Of a DNA stretch of 21,822 nt, positions 21,803 to 21,822 are shown piece after piece. A program made the position numbers and the translations under genes. The notes beneath the pieces were generated by a model. It was not told the origin of the DNA, did not search any database, and saw only the letters and a program-made list of their open reading frames with translations. Position 1 is the first letter of the stretch. Each line of letters starts with the position of its first letter. Source of the DNA: Actinomycetes bacterium (GTDB lineage: Bacteria > Actinomycetota > Thermoleophilia > Solirubrobacterales > 70-9); assembly GCA_023436605.1 (NCBI GenBank), contig JAEZIQ010000109.1:1-21822 (forward strand). The letters are read 5' to 3'.

Positions 21803-21822
21803 CGCTCGGTTCTATCAGAGCC

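Overview
The window looks like chromosomal DNA from a GC-rich actinobacterium. Gene order and protein style (yebC-ruvC-ruvA-ruvB, pdxST, fpg-recO-dgt-dnaG, YcnI/CopC-CopD copper proteins) suggest Thermoleophilia, perhaps Solirubrobacterales. That placement is an inference from protein resemblance, not a search. I see no insertion sequence, phage gene, integrase or CRISPR array; almost every base is gene-packed housekeeping or envelope/metal biology.

Layout. 1-94: 3' end of a plus-strand NAD-dependent epimerase. 164-3294: minus-strand Holliday-junction operon yebC-ruvC-ruvA-ruvB. 3323-3754: a small three-helix membrane protein of unknown role. 3752-3924: two tandem copies of a two-hairpin intergenic repeat; a third copy lies inverted at 2461-2547, right behind yebC. 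3961-5419: pdxS-pdxT, the PLP synthase. 5522-6382: an RpiR-type regulator. 6421-6756: a small zinc-finger-like protein. 6759-10535: a five-gene minus-strand copper-type envelope cluster (small membrane protein, exported His-first protein, CopC-CopD fusion, second small membrane protein, YcnI-like protein). 10589-12167: a DsbA-fold protein convergent with a ZIP metal transporter. 12231-14309: a membrane acyltransferase with an SGNH domain. Then come tRNA-Met(CAT), a structured spacer, an orphan HPt protein, an SDR dehydrogenase, a GT1 glycosyltransferase, tRNA-Asn(GTT), and finally minus-strand fpg, recO, dgt and dnaG, a repair/replication block.

How it fits together. RuvABC resolve recombination intermediates, and RecO and Fpg act in recombination and base-excision repair. 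Dgt and primase connect nucleotide pools to replication. PdxS/PdxT make pyridoxal phosphate. The copper cluster shows tight translational coupling (GTGA overlaps), and three of its products are predicted to expose a histidine as the first residue after signal-peptide removal, the arrangement used by CopC- and YcnI-type copper sites.

Most worth a second look: (1) the ~85-90 nt two-hairpin repeat, whose copies vary while keeping their stems and which supplies the stop codons of two unrelated genes; (2) the copper cluster with two undescribed small membrane proteins sharing an FGRYxGE...RGPP pattern and an undescribed His-first protein with a WHDHRSHYM motif; (3) a recurrent TANNNT-N6/7-ATG arrangement suggesting leaderless mRNAs; (4) a 90-nt structured spacer between the HPt gene and tRNA-Met.
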